Translations under genes and position numbers: made by a program
Notes under the pieces: model-generated
Database searches by the model: none
What the model was told of the DNA's origin: nothing
The model's input: only the letters and a program-made list of their open reading frames with translations
Part shown: positions 36,596 through 46,383 of the stretch, piece by piece
Numbering within the stretch: position 1 is the first letter of the stretch
Layout: each line of letters begins with the position of its first letter
DNA from: Vibrio sp. 10N.286.49.B1
GTDB lineage: Bacteria; Pseudomonadota; Gammaproteobacteria; Enterobacterales; Vibrionaceae
Assembly: GCF_002873335.1 (NCBI RefSeq)
Contig: NZ_MCUW01000007.1
Span: 186,001-250,000 of the forward strand
Length of the DNA: 64,000 bases
Direction: 5' to 3'

Positions 36596-37007
36596 CCAAA
36601 AATAGCCATGAGCTCACTGTTTTGATGCGTAAACAGCAACCGAATGTAACTAATAATTCGATAGGTGCCTAAAAAAATGACTAGGTGCTTTAATTAATCA
36701 CTCACATTGGAAAAACGTGGAGGCCGTACTAATAATAGCATTTGTAAAAAGGATGGGTCATGTACGTTTATTTGCAACATGCATGTTAAGGAAGATTGTC
36801 GATGGTCTACGATAATAGCTAACGAGTGGGCTTAGTTGTTCTTTATGTTGGACAGTAGATATGCGTGCGATGTCATATCTCTCTAACGATTGTCAAAGAT
36901 GGTGGTTTGGATAACAATAAGTCGTTGAGAAAATAGAGCAAAATGACGAGTGCGGATACTATTTAGAGTCAATTGTCTCAACATTAAATGCACACAAGGA
37001 GGTGTTT
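36596..37007. other. Divergent control region between the TolB/TPR gene and the Omp85-type gene
   Basis: No gene was found in these 412 bp. A possible promoter for the rightward gene is TTGTCA (36890-36895) with TAACAA (36912-36917), 16-bp spacing. A strong Shine-Dalgarno, AAGGAGG, is at 36996-37002. Confidence 0.35.
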
Positions 37008-38132
37008 TTGAGAATATCATCAGCGAGCTTTATCAGCGCAGCATTGATCTGCGCTCCCTCAATGGCTTTTGACCAGTTTATCGACCCAACAGATGGTATG
37101 TTTGATGCCAGTTCGTGGGTCTTAGACAATGCCGTCGGCTTTATGCCTGTTCCTATTATCATCACCGATCCTGCTGTCGGCGCAGGCGGGGGGGCGGCTC
37201 TGATGTTCTTTCATGAATCGGAAGCGCGAGAGCGACAGCGCAAAGAACATCCAGATGAGATCGCTGGTCTGCCACCTAGCGTGACCGCGGTGGCCGCCGC
37301 TGCGACGGAAAACGGCACTTGGCTCACCGGTGCGTTCCATTTCGGTTCATGGAAAGAAGATACCTGGCGCTATCAAGGTGGGCTGTTTTATGGTTCGTTT
37401 AATCTCAAATATTATGTTCGAGATTATCCACTCGATTTTAATATTGATGGTCTGTATTTCATGCAGGATATCGACTATCGAATTGCAGGTTCAGATTGGT
37501 TTATTGGTGCTAAGTACGCAATACTTTCTTCAAAAACAACCTTTGATCTTGGTAACGATATCGTCAACCTCCCCCCTATCGATTTTGATATGAATGATGC
37601 AAATATTGAACTCAAAGTAACCTACGATAGCCGCGATAGTATCTTTACACCGAATGATGGCTTAAAAGCTAAGTTGGGTACTGAGTTTCACAACCAATCT
37701 TTTGGCGGTGATTTGGATTATCGTAAGACACGACTTCAATTGAATTATTTTGCGCCTGTCATTCGTGATGTCGTGATTGGCCTTCGTGGTGATTATCAGA
37801 CGGTCACCGATGATGCACCATACTACGCAAGACCTTTTATTAACATGCGCGGTATCCCTGCGATGCGCTACCAAGGTGATGACATGGCATTGGTTGAGTT
37901 AGAAGCGCGCTATGATATTACGCCACGTTGGTCATTAATCGGTTTTACTGGAACGGGTAAAGCGTTTGATGAAGGCCAAAGTTTTTCAGATGCAACGTAT
38001 CGAACCATGGTCGGTGGTGGATTTCGATATTTAGTGGCCCGTCAGCTCAACATGCGAGCAGGGGTTGATATCGCTAAAGGGCCGGAGGAGTGGGCGTACT
38101 ACATCACTGTCGGCCATGCCTGGTCGTTGTAA
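37008..38132 (+). CDS. Omp85/bacterial surface antigen-type outer-membrane barrel
   Basis: A 374-residue protein with a signal peptide (MRISSASFISAALICAPSMA) and a C-terminal 16-strand-type barrel region. It carries the Omp85 loop-6-like motif MRGIPAMRYQGDDMALVELEARYDI and ends GHAWSL. No POTRA or patatin domain is present, so it is a barrel-only relative of BamA/TamA/PlpD rather than an assembly factor. The start is TTG at 37008: AAGGAGG (36996-37002) lies five bases upstream, while the in-frame GTG at 37002 overlaps that Shine-Dalgarno. Function unknown; possibly an outer-membrane channel or a partner of a neighbouring envelope protein. Confidence 0.8.
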   Translation: MRISSASFISAALICAPSMAFDQFIDPTDGMFDASSWVLDNAVGFMPVPIIITDPAVGAGGGAALMFFHESEARERQRKEHPDEIAGLPPSVTAVAAAATENGTWLTGAFHFGSWKEDTWRYQGGLFYGSFNLKYYVRDYPLDFNIDGLYFMQDIDYRIAGSDWFIGAKYAILSSKTTFDLGNDIVNLPPIDFDMNDANIELKVTYDSRDSIFTPNDGLKAKLGTEFHNQSFGGDLDYRKTRLQLNYFAPVIRDVVIGLRGDYQTVTDDAPYYARPFINMRGIPAMRYQGDDMALVELEARYDITPRWSLIGFTGTGKAFDEGQSFSDATYRTMVGGGFRYLVARQLNMRAGVDIAKGPEEWAYYITVGHAWSL

Positions 38133-38150
38133 TTCTGTTGATAATAAAGT

Positions 38151-38179
38151 GATTTAGCCAGTATTGTGCTGGCTAAATC
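38151..38179. terminator. Hairpin between the Omp85-type gene and the MFS gene
   Basis: GATTTAGCCAG pairs perfectly with CTGGCTAAATC around TATTGTG between two convergent genes. T runs are weak on both sides, so termination strength is uncertain. Confidence 0.55.
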
Positions 38180-38187
38180 GATACGTA

Positions 38188-39375
38188 TTATGCCTCTTTA
38201 TTTTTAGAAATAAGCGTCAGTGCTGCGATAATGAGAGTTAGTACAATACTCCCCGCACAATAGTTGATTACAGAGACAAAACCATCGGTTTCAATTAATT
38301 GACCTGCAATGAATGTCCCAATGCCAAATCCCCCAGCCATTGCAAATAAAAGCAATCCTTGAGTGAGAGCTGGAGAGCTTGGACTTAGTGAATCGGCAAT
38401 GGCGGGAACGGCCACATCGAACCACGAGATGGCTTGCATTAAGAGCATGATGAGCAAAATAGGCACTAGGCTTGGCATGGATGTGCCGACGGCAAGCCAT
38501 AAACCTATCGCTGTCACACCATAGCTTAGTAGGGCGGCGATCCAAATAACGTAAGGTCCAAACTTATCAGCACATCGACCTGCTGGTTCAAGTAGTACTA
38601 TCGTTAATATCGCTGAGGCCGCTAACCCAAATGCTGAGTGACCTAAATCAACACTAAACACTTCTTTGATGATAATAGGGCCAGTTTCCATCAAATTACT
38701 TGAGGTGAACATCGAGATAAAAACCGTCACTAAAAACAGCGCAAACGGTATGGCAGTGCGCGATGCAGCTGAAAGCTCTTCTTGTGAATCACCGGACGCT
38801 TCTTGCGTGTCGACGTCAACCTGGATGCGTGGTGGTGGGGCGATAAAGACGGTAATGATAGAAATCGAGACTAGCGCCATGAGGATCAGCAGTTTTTGTT
38901 CGTTACTCCAGCCCAACAAGCTCACGATGCCCAATAGGGAACCGGCAATAACAATCCCAATAAACTGAAGTTGAAACAGTCGGCTGAGTCCTCGACTTTG
39001 GCTTTCCTCTGGAAGCGCATTGAGGACAAATGCCGGGTTTAGGACGAGCTGAGTGACCGTACCGATCCCAATAGCCAAACCGACGAGCACATATAAATAC
39101 GCTTGTGTGCTGGCGAAGTAGAGCAAGATCAAAGAGGCCAGATGAGAAAATAACGCGATTTTTTGCATTTCTCTATGGACTGAGAAGCGATCCGCAAGCC
39201 AACCAATAAGCGGTGCAACAATGCCAAACAGCCCAATCACGGACATGACAGTGCCCATTAAAGCACCACTGCCGGTGCGCTCAATAATGAGAGGCGTCAA
39301 CATCAATGCGATCCCAACCCATTGCACGACACCTATCGACATTTGAGCCAAGTACCATGGTTTAAATATTTTCAT
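38188..39375 (-). CDS. MFS transporter
   Basis: A 395-residue inner-membrane protein with about twelve hydrophobic segments and a charged central loop (about 185-210, rich in Glu/Asp/Ser). The MFS loop 2-3 motif appears as GWLADRFSVHREMQ, and helix 5 has PAFVLNALPEESQSRGLSR. Substrate unknown. The ATG at 39375 has only a weak AGG upstream. It is transcribed alone, divergent from prfC. Confidence 0.85.
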   Translation of the reverse strand: MKIFKPWYLAQMSIGVVQWVGIALMLTPLIIERTGSGALMGTVMSVIGLFGIVAPLIGWLADRFSVHREMQKIALFSHLASLILLYFASTQAYLYVLVGLAIGIGTVTQLVLNPAFVLNALPEESQSRGLSRLFQLQFIGIVIAGSLLGIVSLLGWSNEQKLLILMALVSISIITVFIAPPPRIQVDVDTQEASGDSQEELSAASRTAIPFALFLVTVFISMFTSSNLMETGPIIIKEVFSVDLGHSAFGLAASAILTIVLLEPAGRCADKFGPYVIWIAALLSYGVTAIGLWLAVGTSMPSLVPILLIMLLMQAISWFDVAVPAIADSLSPSSPALTQGLLLFAMAGGFGIGTFIAGQLIETDGFVSVINYCAGSIVLTLIIAALTLISKNKEA

Positions 39376-39714
39376 TGTTACGACCTACCATAATAAGAAG
39401 AATTAGCTAAATACTGTTTTTTTGTACCGAGATTCTATTTCGACATAGACAGCGTTTAACTACCGCCTCTCTTAATGCGGTGAGTGTAAATGGTCAGAGT
39501 AAATACAAAAGTGTTTAACCCGTTTTTACTCTTGTAAGCGAAGTATGTTACCTATTGGTTTGCAACGCTCTAGCGTTGCCGAAAAGTATTCATTGAGAAA
39601 ACTGGCAGGATCGGTGAAAATAGCGCCCATTATTTTATCGACGCCTTCGAATAGCCTCGCACGGTTTACCGTGCTTGCAATTAGCTGTTCTACAAATCAA
39701 GAAGATCGAGATAC
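39376..39714. other. MFS-prfC divergent intergenic region
   Basis: No gene was found. It has two short perfect hairpins, GCAACGCT/AGCGTTGC (39562-39579) and GCACGGT/ACCGTGC (39659-39674), the latter 41 bp before the prfC ATG. I could not assign promoters with confidence. Confidence 0.4.
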
Positions 39715-41301
39715 ATGTCAAATCAATTTCAGCAAGAAGTGTCTAAACGTAGAACGTTTGCAATCATTTCTCACCCGGATGCGGGTAAAACCACGATTAC
39801 CGAAAAAGTACTTTTGTTCGGAAACGCAATCCAAAAAGCGGGTACCGTAAAGGGCCGTGGCTCTAACCAGCATGCAAAATCTGACTGGATGGAGATGGAG
39901 AAAGAACGTGGTATCTCGGTCACGACATCGGTGATGCAATTTCCATATAACGATTGTCTCGTTAACCTTTTAGATACTCCTGGACACGAAGATTTCTCGG
40001 AAGATACTTATCGTACACTGACGGCTGTTGATTCATGTCTGATGGTTATCGATGCGGCAAAAGGTGTCGAAGATCGTACTCGTAAATTGATGGAAGTAAC
40101 GCGCCTACGTGACACCCCTATCGTGACCTTTATGAACAAACTTGACCGTGATGTTCGTGACCCAATGGAAGTGCTAGATGAAGTAGAAAGCGAGCTTGGT
40201 ATGGCTTGTGCGCCAATCTCATGGCCAATTGGTTGTGGTAAAGAATTTAAAGGCGTTTACCACATTCACCGTGATGAAACGATCTTATACGAATCTGGTC
40301 ATGGTCATGAAATCCAAGACGTTCGAATCATTAAAGGTTTAGACAACCCTGAACTTGATGTAGCAGTAGGCGAAGACTTAGCGGAAAGCGTGCGTGAAGA
40401 GCTTGAACTAGTTATTGGCGCCTGTCCTGAGTTTGATCTTGATTTATTCCTTGCTGGTGAATTAACACCTGTTTATTTTGGTACGGCATTGGGTAACTTC
40501 GGTGTTGACCACATGCTAGATGGCCTGACGAAGTGGGCTCCTGGCCCTCAAACGCGTCAAGCGATCGAGCGTGATGTTGAAGCGACAGAAGAAAAGTTCT
40601 CAGGATTTGTGTTTAAAATCCAAGCCAACATGGATCCAAAACACCGTGACCGTATTGCCTTTATGCGTATTGTATCGGGTACTTACAACCAAGGTATGAA
40701 GATGAACCATGTTCGTACTGGTAAAAATGTCAGTATTTCGGACGCGGTGACGTTTATGGCTGGTGATCGTTCTCGAGCTGAAAAAGCATTTGCTGGCGAT
40801 ATTATTGGTTTGCATAACCACGGTACGATTCAGATTGGTGATACTTTTACTCAAGGTGAAAGCCTGAAGTTCTCTGGTATTCCAAACTTTGCACCGGAGT
40901 TATTCCGACGCATCCGCTTACGTGATCCTCTTAAGCAAAAGCAGTTGCTTAAAGGTTTAGTACAGCTTTCTGAAGAGGGGGCTGTACAGGTGTTCCGTCC
41001 ACTCCAAAACAACGATCTTATCGTTGGCGCGGTAGGTGTGCTTCAGTTTGATGTGGTTGTGGCGCGCTTAAAAGCGGAGTACAACGTTGAGGCGATCTAT
41101 GAGAGTGTTAACGTAGCAACGGCACGTTGGGTTGAGTGCGATGATGTTAAGATACTTGAAGAGTTCAAGCGTAAGAGCCAACAAAACTTGGCGCTTGATG
41201 GCGGTGATAACTTGAGCTACGTTGCCCCAACGATGGTGAATCTAAACCTAGCACAAGAGCGCTTCCCTGAAGTGAAATTCCGAGCTACACGTGAACACTA
41301 A
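39715..41301 (+). CDS. prfC: Peptide chain release factor 3
   Basis: RF3 is the GTPase that removes RF1/RF2 after peptide release. The 528-residue protein starts [20 protein letters not shown] and has G1 [13 protein letters not shown]3 [12 protein letters not shown]4 NKLDRD and the RF3-type domain order without EF-G domain IV, ending [14 protein letters not shown]. Only a weak purine stretch (AAGAAGATCGAG) precedes the ATG. A hairpin terminator follows. Confidence 0.97.
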   Translation: MSNQFQQEVSKRRTFAIISHPDAGKTTITEKVLLFGNAIQKAGTVKGRGSNQHAKSDWMEMEKERGISVTTSVMQFPYNDCLVNLLDTPGHEDFSEDTYRTLTAVDSCLMVIDAAKGVEDRTRKLMEVTRLRDTPIVTFMNKLDRDVRDPMEVLDEVESELGMACAPISWPIGCGKEFKGVYHIHRDETILYESGHGHEIQDVRIIKGLDNPELDVAVGEDLAESVREELELVIGACPEFDLDLFLAGELTPVYFGTALGNFGVDHMLDGLTKWAPGPQTRQAIERDVEATEEKFSGFVFKIQANMDPKHRDRIAFMRIVSGTYNQGMKMNHVRTGKNVSISDAVTFMAGDRSRAEKAFAGDIIGLHNHGTIQIGDTFTQGESLKFSGIPNFAPELFRRIRLRDPLKQKQLLKGLVQLSEEGAVQVFRPLQNNDLIVGAVGVLQFDVVVARLKAEYNVEAIYESVNVATARWVECDDVKILEEFKRKSQQNLALDGGDNLSYVAPTMVNLNLAQERFPEVKFRATREH

Positions 41302-41338
41302 TTAGGATAGCTTTTTAGTTACCACGGCTTGTATAGAG

Positions 41339-41367
41339 AAAAAGCGCTCACCAGAGCGCTTTTTTTA
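41339..41367 (+). terminator. prfC terminator
   Basis: AAAAAGCGCTC pairs with GAGCGCTTTTT around ACCA, followed by more T residues. Confidence 0.85.
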
Positions 41368-41464
41368 TGCGTAAATTTTAATCGTGCAATAACCCGTTAG
41401 ATTGGTTCATTGAGCGAAAATGATTAACTCATTTTTCACGCAATGAACACAACGACTTATATTG

Positions 41465-42430
41465 CTACTCGCGCTCTTTTGAGTACGGGACACCAATTGC
41501 CTTGGGAGCGATGGCTTTGCCAATAAAGCCGGCGAGTAGGAAGACGGTCAGGATATACGGAACGGCTTCAATCGCTTGAACTGGAATAGGGAAATCACCA
41601 ATTTTGACGCCCTGCATGCGAATTGCCAATGCATCAAGGAAACCAAATAATAGACAAGCGCCCATAGCCGTAAACGGTCGCCACTTACCAAAAATCAGCG
41701 CAGCGAGAGCCATGTAGCCCTTACCAGCACTCATGTTAGGAATAAATTGAGCCGTTTGAGCAACAGATAAGTAGACGCCACCAATCCCCACTAATACCCC
41801 ACAAATAGCCACTGCCGCATAGCGCATACGCACCACGGAAATACCAGCGGTGTCCACTGCCGAAGGGGATTCACCGACTGCGCGAAGTCTAAGACCAAAT
41901 CGGGTCCTAAAAAGCAAATACCAGGCAGCCGGTACCGTTATGATAGCTAAATAGACCAATACAGAGTGACCGCTGATTAGCTCTGAGTAAACCAAACCAA
42001 TGACCGGTACGTCCGCGAGTGCGTCTGCGCCGGGAAGTGTGATTGGCGCAAAACGCGCGTCACCTGATAATGATGGCGTTTGACCACCTTGGCTAAACCA
42101 GTGACGCCCAAGCGTAACCGTTAAACCTGCGGCAAGAATGTTGATCGCCATACCACTGACCACCTGATCACCACGGTGTGTGATGGAGGCAAAGCCATGC
42201 AGTAACGCAAGCAATACCGAGATGCCAATACCAGCAAATAAGCCAAGCCATGCAGAGCCCGTGACATGTGCCGTTGCAGCGCCTGCAAATGCTGACGCCA
42301 ATAACTTACCTTCTAGTGCAATATTGACGATGCCAGCTCGTTCACAAAACATGCCAGCGAGCGACGCCAATATTAAGGGGGTTGCTACCCTTAAGGTTGC
42401 ATCGAGCATGAGAATAATCGTTTCAAACAT
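41465..42430 (-). CDS. Nucleoside-type ABC transporter permease 2
   Basis: A 321-residue inner-membrane permease of the BPD_transp_2 family, with about eight to ten hydrophobic segments. The motif ERAGIVNIALEGKLLASAFAG near residue 30 is characteristic of BMP-associated nucleoside (NupQ/YufQ-type) permeases, as is RAVGESPSAVDTAGI near 185 (EAA-like loop). It is the last gene of the BMP/ATPase/permease/permease operon, 2 bp after the preceding permease. Its neighbours (CNT transporter and deo genes) support nucleoside uptake. Confidence 0.88.
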   Translation of the reverse strand: MFETIILMLDATLRVATPLILASLAGMFCERAGIVNIALEGKLLASAFAGAATAHVTGSAWLGLFAGIGISVLLALLHGFASITHRGDQVVSGMAINILAAGLTVTLGRHWFSQGGQTPSLSGDARFAPITLPGADALADVPVIGLVYSELISGHSVLVYLAIITVPAAWYLLFRTRFGLRLRAVGESPSAVDTAGISVVRMRYAAVAICGVLVGIGGVYLSVAQTAQFIPNMSAGKGYMALAALIFGKWRPFTAMGACLLFGFLDALAIRMQGVKIGDFPIPVQAIEAVPYILTVFLLAGFIGKAIAPKAIGVPYSKERE

Positions 42431-42432
42431 AA

Positions 42433-43557
42433 TTACGCGACTCCCTTCTCTGCGTCGACATTGGGCTTAGTGAACAGCCTTAAGTAGGTTTTTTCTAGCG
42501 ATGGGCGGAACATATGCTCTAACGCGCCAGAGAATAAGATGACCAATCCTTGTAACACCACAACGATATTTCTGTCGACGCCATACTCAAAACTTAGCTC
42601 TGCACCGCCTTGATAAAGGAAACCAAACAGTAAGCTGGCAAGTAATACGCCGACGGGGTGATTTCTCCCCATCAGAGCCACAGCAATGCCGGTAAAACCA
42701 AAGCCTTCTACAAAATTGAGTTTGATTTGATGCAACTCGCCTTGCAATACATTCAAACCAAAGAAACCGGCAAGCATACCTGAGATCAACATCGTGATAA
42801 TGATGGTCTTGCTGTAGTTGATGCCGGCGTAACCTGCTGCTGATGGGTTAGCTCCGACAGCGCGAATCTCATAGCCCCAACGAGAGTGCCACATGAACAG
42901 CCACACAAATACGCAGCAAAGGAGTGCAAACACAAAGCTTAGATTCATTGGGCTCGGCGCGATATGGATACCAAATACCGCGAAGACCTCATGCATTTTT
43001 GGCAGCCAGCTACTGACAGCAAACACACGACTTTCAGTCGCCATGGTGTTGTCGGGTTTGAGGACCTCAACTAATAGGTACGCCATGAATGACGCAGCAA
43101 TGAAGTTGAACATAATAGTGGTGATGACAATATGTGAGCCGCGTTTGGCTTGCAGGTAAGCAGGAATAAAAGCCCAAGCCGCCCCAAATAGCCCACCCGC
43201 TAAAATCGCCACAGGGAAGGTAATATACCAAGGCGCATATTCGCCAAGAGTGAGGCAGACAAGGCCAACACCCAATCCACCAATGTACGCTTGCCCTTCG
43301 CCACCGATGTTAAATAGACCGGCATGAAAGGCGATGGAAACCGCAAGACCGGTAAAGATAAACCCCGTTGCGTAATACATGGTATAACCGAACCCTTCGG
43401 CATAACCAAATGCACCAGTCCACATGACTTTTGCCGCATCAACTGGACTAATATCGATATACATAAACAGCAGTGCTGATACCAAGAATGCGACAAGCAC
43501 ATTAATGGCGGGCAGTAGTGCCATGGTTACCCAAGCGGGTACTTTTGCTTGGCTCAT
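42433..43557 (-). CDS. Nucleoside-type ABC transporter permease 1
   Basis: A 374-residue BPD_transp_2 permease, longer than its partner at the N-terminus, with FNIGGEGQAYIGGLG near residue 85 and the RAVGANPSAAGYAGI cytoplasmic loop near 230 that contacts the ATPase. Its ATG overlaps the ATPase stop by four bases (43554-43557), indicating translational coupling. Corresponds to NupP/YufP-type proteins. Confidence 0.88.
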   Translation of the reverse strand: MSQAKVPAWVTMALLPAINVLVAFLVSALLFMYIDISPVDAAKVMWTGAFGYAEGFGYTMYYATGFIFTGLAVSIAFHAGLFNIGGEGQAYIGGLGVGLVCLTLGEYAPWYITFPVAILAGGLFGAAWAFIPAYLQAKRGSHIVITTIMFNFIAASFMAYLLVEVLKPDNTMATESRVFAVSSWLPKMHEVFAVFGIHIAPSPMNLSFVFALLCCVFVWLFMWHSRWGYEIRAVGANPSAAGYAGINYSKTIIITMLISGMLAGFFGLNVLQGELHQIKLNFVEGFGFTGIAVALMGRNHPVGVLLASLLFGFLYQGGAELSFEYGVDRNIVVVLQGLVILFSGALEHMFRPSLEKTYLRLFTKPNVDAEKGVA

Positions 43558-45131
43558 GCCACTTCTCCTTGTGTTGACTGCTCTTTTTTAGTCTTTAGAT
43601 GGTCCGGCATAATGTTGGCCATCATCAAACCGAGCGTTTTCTCATCGGCCTCATCAACCGAGATTTCACCTACAATTGCGCCATCAAATACAACCAGGAT
43701 CCTATCGGAAAGCGTCAGGATCTCATCCAGTTCAACGGAAACGAGCAATACCGCTTTGTCTTCATCTCGAGCAGCGATGATCTGTTGATGGATATATTCT
43801 ATTGCGCCGATATCGACGCCGCGAGTGGGCTGACCAACGAGTAAGATGTCGGGATTTTGTTCCATCTCGCGAGCAATGACTAATTTTTGCTGGTTACCAC
43901 CAGAAAAGTTGGCGGTTTTTAATGTGGTGTCGTTAGGACGCACATCCCATTTGTCCATGCTGGCTTGGCAGCTTTGTTTGATGGCTTTCTTGTCTTGCAG
44001 TAATCCGTTGTTGTATTGCGGAAGATGATGGTAACCGAGGATGTAGGCCTCTTGTGCATCAAACTTGTTAATGAGCCCTTGTTTGTGACGATCTTCGGGA
44101 ATATGACCGACGCCAATGGCTCGCACTTGCTGTGGATTGAGCGGATTGAGTTTATCGAGGGTACGGTTATTGATGTGCATTGAACCAGAGTGTGGTTGTA
44201 AGATCCCTGCCAACAATCCGAGTATTTCTGATTGACCATTACCAGAGACACCCGCGATACCAACTACTTCGCCTTGCTTTACACCGAAGCTGACGCTTTT
44301 GACACGCTCGACACCAGCGTCGTCAAAGTATTGTAGGTTTTCGACCGTGATCAGTTGTTTTTTCGGTGAGGAAGCCGCTTTATCGATTGAGAGTCTGACC
44401 TTTCGGCCTACCATGAACTCAGCCAATTGTTCTTTGTTTGTTTCAGACGTCACGACGTGCTCTACCATAGTGCCTTGACGCATGACAGAGATATTATCGG
44501 TAATGGCAAGGACCTCACGCAGTTTATGAGTGATGATCATTATGGTCGTGCCTTGCGCTCTTAATTTATCGAGAATGCGAAACAAATGATCCGCTTCTTG
44601 TGGGGTGAGTACCCCTGTCGGTTCATCGAGGATCAATATCTTGGCGCCGCGATAGAGTGCCTTTAGGATCTCTACTCGCTGCTGAAGGCCTACCGGTAGG
44701 CTTCCTACGGTGGCATCAAGCGGAACCTCTAGGCCATAGTCTTTGGCGAGCGCTTTTAGCTTTTTGCGTGCCTTGCCTAAGCTCTCTTCTAGTTTCCAGC
44801 CGTCTTCTGCACCGAGTACGATGTTTTCTAGTACCGAAAAGGTTTCTACCAACATAAAGTGTTGGTGCACCATACCAATGCCCGATTGGATAGCTTCTTG
44901 GGAGTTGCTTGGTTTATATGGCTTACCATTTACCCACATTGCACCCTCGTCGGCATGATAGAAGCCGTAGATGATGCTCATTAACGTGGACTTGCCAGCG
45001 CCATTTTCACCAATGATGCCGTGAATAGTGCCCTTGGGAACACGAAGATCGATATCACGATTGGCATGTACTGCGCCAAAGCGTTTATTGATGTCCTTGA
45101 GTTCGATGGCAATCGATTGTCCTTGTGTCAC
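43554..45131 (-). CDS. Nucleoside-type ABC transporter ATPase (two fused NBDs)
   Basis: A 525-residue tandem ATPase of the ribose/galactose/nucleoside importer class. NBD1 has a complete Walker A (GENGAGKST), a degenerate signature in SLPVGLQQRVEILKAL and Walker B LILDEPTGVLTP. NBD2 has a degenerate Walker A (GVSGNGQSE) but a good signature FSGGNQQKLVIAREM, with LLVGQPTRGVD in place of a canonical Walker B. This asymmetry is normal in the family. It is separated from the upstream BMP gene by 256 bp containing a 16-bp-stem hairpin. Confidence 0.9.
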   Translation of the reverse strand: MTQGQSIAIELKDINKRFGAVHANRDIDLRVPKGTIHGIIGENGAGKSTLMSIIYGFYHADEGAMWVNGKPYKPSNSQEAIQSGIGMVHQHFMLVETFSVLENIVLGAEDGWKLEESLGKARKKLKALAKDYGLEVPLDATVGSLPVGLQQRVEILKALYRGAKILILDEPTGVLTPQEADHLFRILDKLRAQGTTIMIITHKLREVLAITDNISVMRQGTMVEHVVTSETNKEQLAEFMVGRKVRLSIDKAASSPKKQLITVENLQYFDDAGVERVKSVSFGVKQGEVVGIAGVSGNGQSEILGLLAGILQPHSGSMHINNRTLDKLNPLNPQQVRAIGVGHIPEDRHKQGLINKFDAQEAYILGYHHLPQYNNGLLQDKKAIKQSCQASMDKWDVRPNDTTLKTANFSGGNQQKLVIAREMEQNPDILLVGQPTRGVDIGAIEYIHQQIIAARDEDKAVLLVSVELDEILTLSDRILVVFDGAIVGEISVDEADEKTLGLMMANIMPDHLKTKKEQSTQGEVA

Positions 45132-45263
45132 GAGATACTGCCTTATATTTTCTAGCGCGGCGGATGGTTGTGCCGACTATTGACTCACTGTGAATTACCT
45201 AAAGATTATTAAGTTTTTAATAGGTCGTGGTTTTTAAGATGATGGTTTATTGGGTGAGTGATG

Positions 45264-45303
45264 GAGTGATACGCCGCTGTTTTTAGGCAGCGGCGTATCA
45301 CTC
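45264..45303. repeat. Perfect 16-bp inverted repeat in the BMP-ATPase gap
   Basis: GAGTGATACGCCGCTG (45264-45279) and its exact complement (45288-45303) flank an 8-base loop. On the minus strand it lies about 85 bp downstream of the BMP gene with no T run after it. It may protect the upstream mRNA 3' end and lower downstream expression, as between other binding-protein and permease genes. Confidence 0.75.
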
Positions 45304-45387
45304 ATTGGCGAGACACTTGGTCTAGCGGCTCATTCTGATATTGATTAAACCTGAGTTCTGATAATTATCAGATTAATAGCTCTCAGA

Positions 45388-46383
45388 TTAATAGTTACAC
45401 GTGTTATCGGACATGTAGTCATGCACTTGGATGTTACCAGCGATGATTTCAGCTTGAAGCTCATCAAGGTAGGTTTTCATCTCTGGTGTGATGAGGTCTT
45501 TGTTGTAGTCATCATAAGCCCACTCCACAGCGCCTTCTTTAAGGCCTAGAACCTTAACACCGGCTTCCCATGAACCTTGCTCTGCTTGTTCCCAGGAATT
45601 ATACGCGGCTACACCGACCTTCTTAACCATGGACGTTAACATGGTGCCTGGCTGAAGATGGTTTTGGTTTGAGTCAACACCAATCGCGAATTTACCGCCA
45701 TCTTTGGCAGCTTGATAGACGCCCATACCTGTGCCGCCAGCTGCCGCATAGATAACATCTACACCTTTAGAGAACTGAGATTTAGCAAGCTCTGAGCCTT
45801 TCGCTGGATCAGCAAACGCAGCAGGGGTTGAGCCTGTCATATTTTGGAACGTTTCAATGTTAGGATTCGCGTATTGTGCGCCTTGACGATAACCACACTC
45901 AAACTTACGAATCAGTGGAATGTCCATACCACCAACAAAGCCAACTTTAGCGGTCTTTGAGGCTTTAGCTGCCAGCGCACCTACGAGGAAAGAGCCTTCG
46001 TGTTCTTTGAATACGATAGACTGAACGTTTGGTTTATCAACGACCATATCAATGATAGTGAATTGAATGTCTGGAAATTCAGTCGCGACTTTTTCAACCG
46101 CCGATGCCATATTGAAACCGACGGCAACAATAGGAGTAAAACCACGGCTAGCAAGACGACGAAGGCCTTGTTCACGTTGAGCTTCATTTTGAGGCTCAAA
46201 TTCACGAACCTTAACGCCTTTATCGGCATTGAAGGGTTTTACACCATTTTGAAAAACAGCTTCATTAAACGATTTGTCGAATTTTCCTGCTGTATCGTAA
46301 ACCACCGCTGGCTTGGCTGCGAATGCGCTGAAAGATGAGACCGCCACTGCTAGTGCGGAGAGTTTTAGAATAGTTTTTTTCAC
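45388..46383 (-). CDS. BMP-family nucleoside-binding periplasmic protein
   Basis: The substrate-binding protein of the adjacent ABC importer. The 331-residue protein has a signal peptide (KKTILKLSALAVAVSSFSAFAA) and the BMP (PnrA/BmpA) fold: VVYDTAGKFDKSFNEAVFQNG, VGFVGGMDIPLIRKFECGYRQGAQ, and VIYAAAGGTGMGVYQAAKD. There is no lipobox Cys, so it is probably a free periplasmic protein, unlike many BMP lipoproteins. The start is GTG at 46383, with AAGGGA upstream and a normal signal peptide; an in-frame start at 46422 adds 13 residues. A PurR-like box lies about 150 bp upstream. Confidence 0.9.
   Translation of the reverse strand: MKKTILKLSALAVAVSSFSAFAAKPAVVYDTAGKFDKSFNEAVFQNGVKPFNADKGVKVREFEPQNEAQREQGLRRLASRGFTPIVAVGFNMASAVEKVATEFPDIQFTIIDMVVDKPNVQSIVFKEHEGSFLVGALAAKASKTAKVGFVGGMDIPLIRKFECGYRQGAQYANPNIETFQNMTGSTPAAFADPAKGSELAKSQFSKGVDVIYAAAGGTGMGVYQAAKDGGKFAIGVDSNQNHLQPGTMLTSMVKKVGVAAYNSWEQAEQGSWEAGVKVLGLKEGAVEWAYDDYNKDLITPEMKTYLDELQAEIIAGNIQVHDYMSDNTCNY

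Noticed and set aside
43554..45131. Loss of function in the second ATPase domain
   Set aside because: The degenerate Walker A and B in the second domain are normal for sugar/nucleoside importer tandem ATPases.
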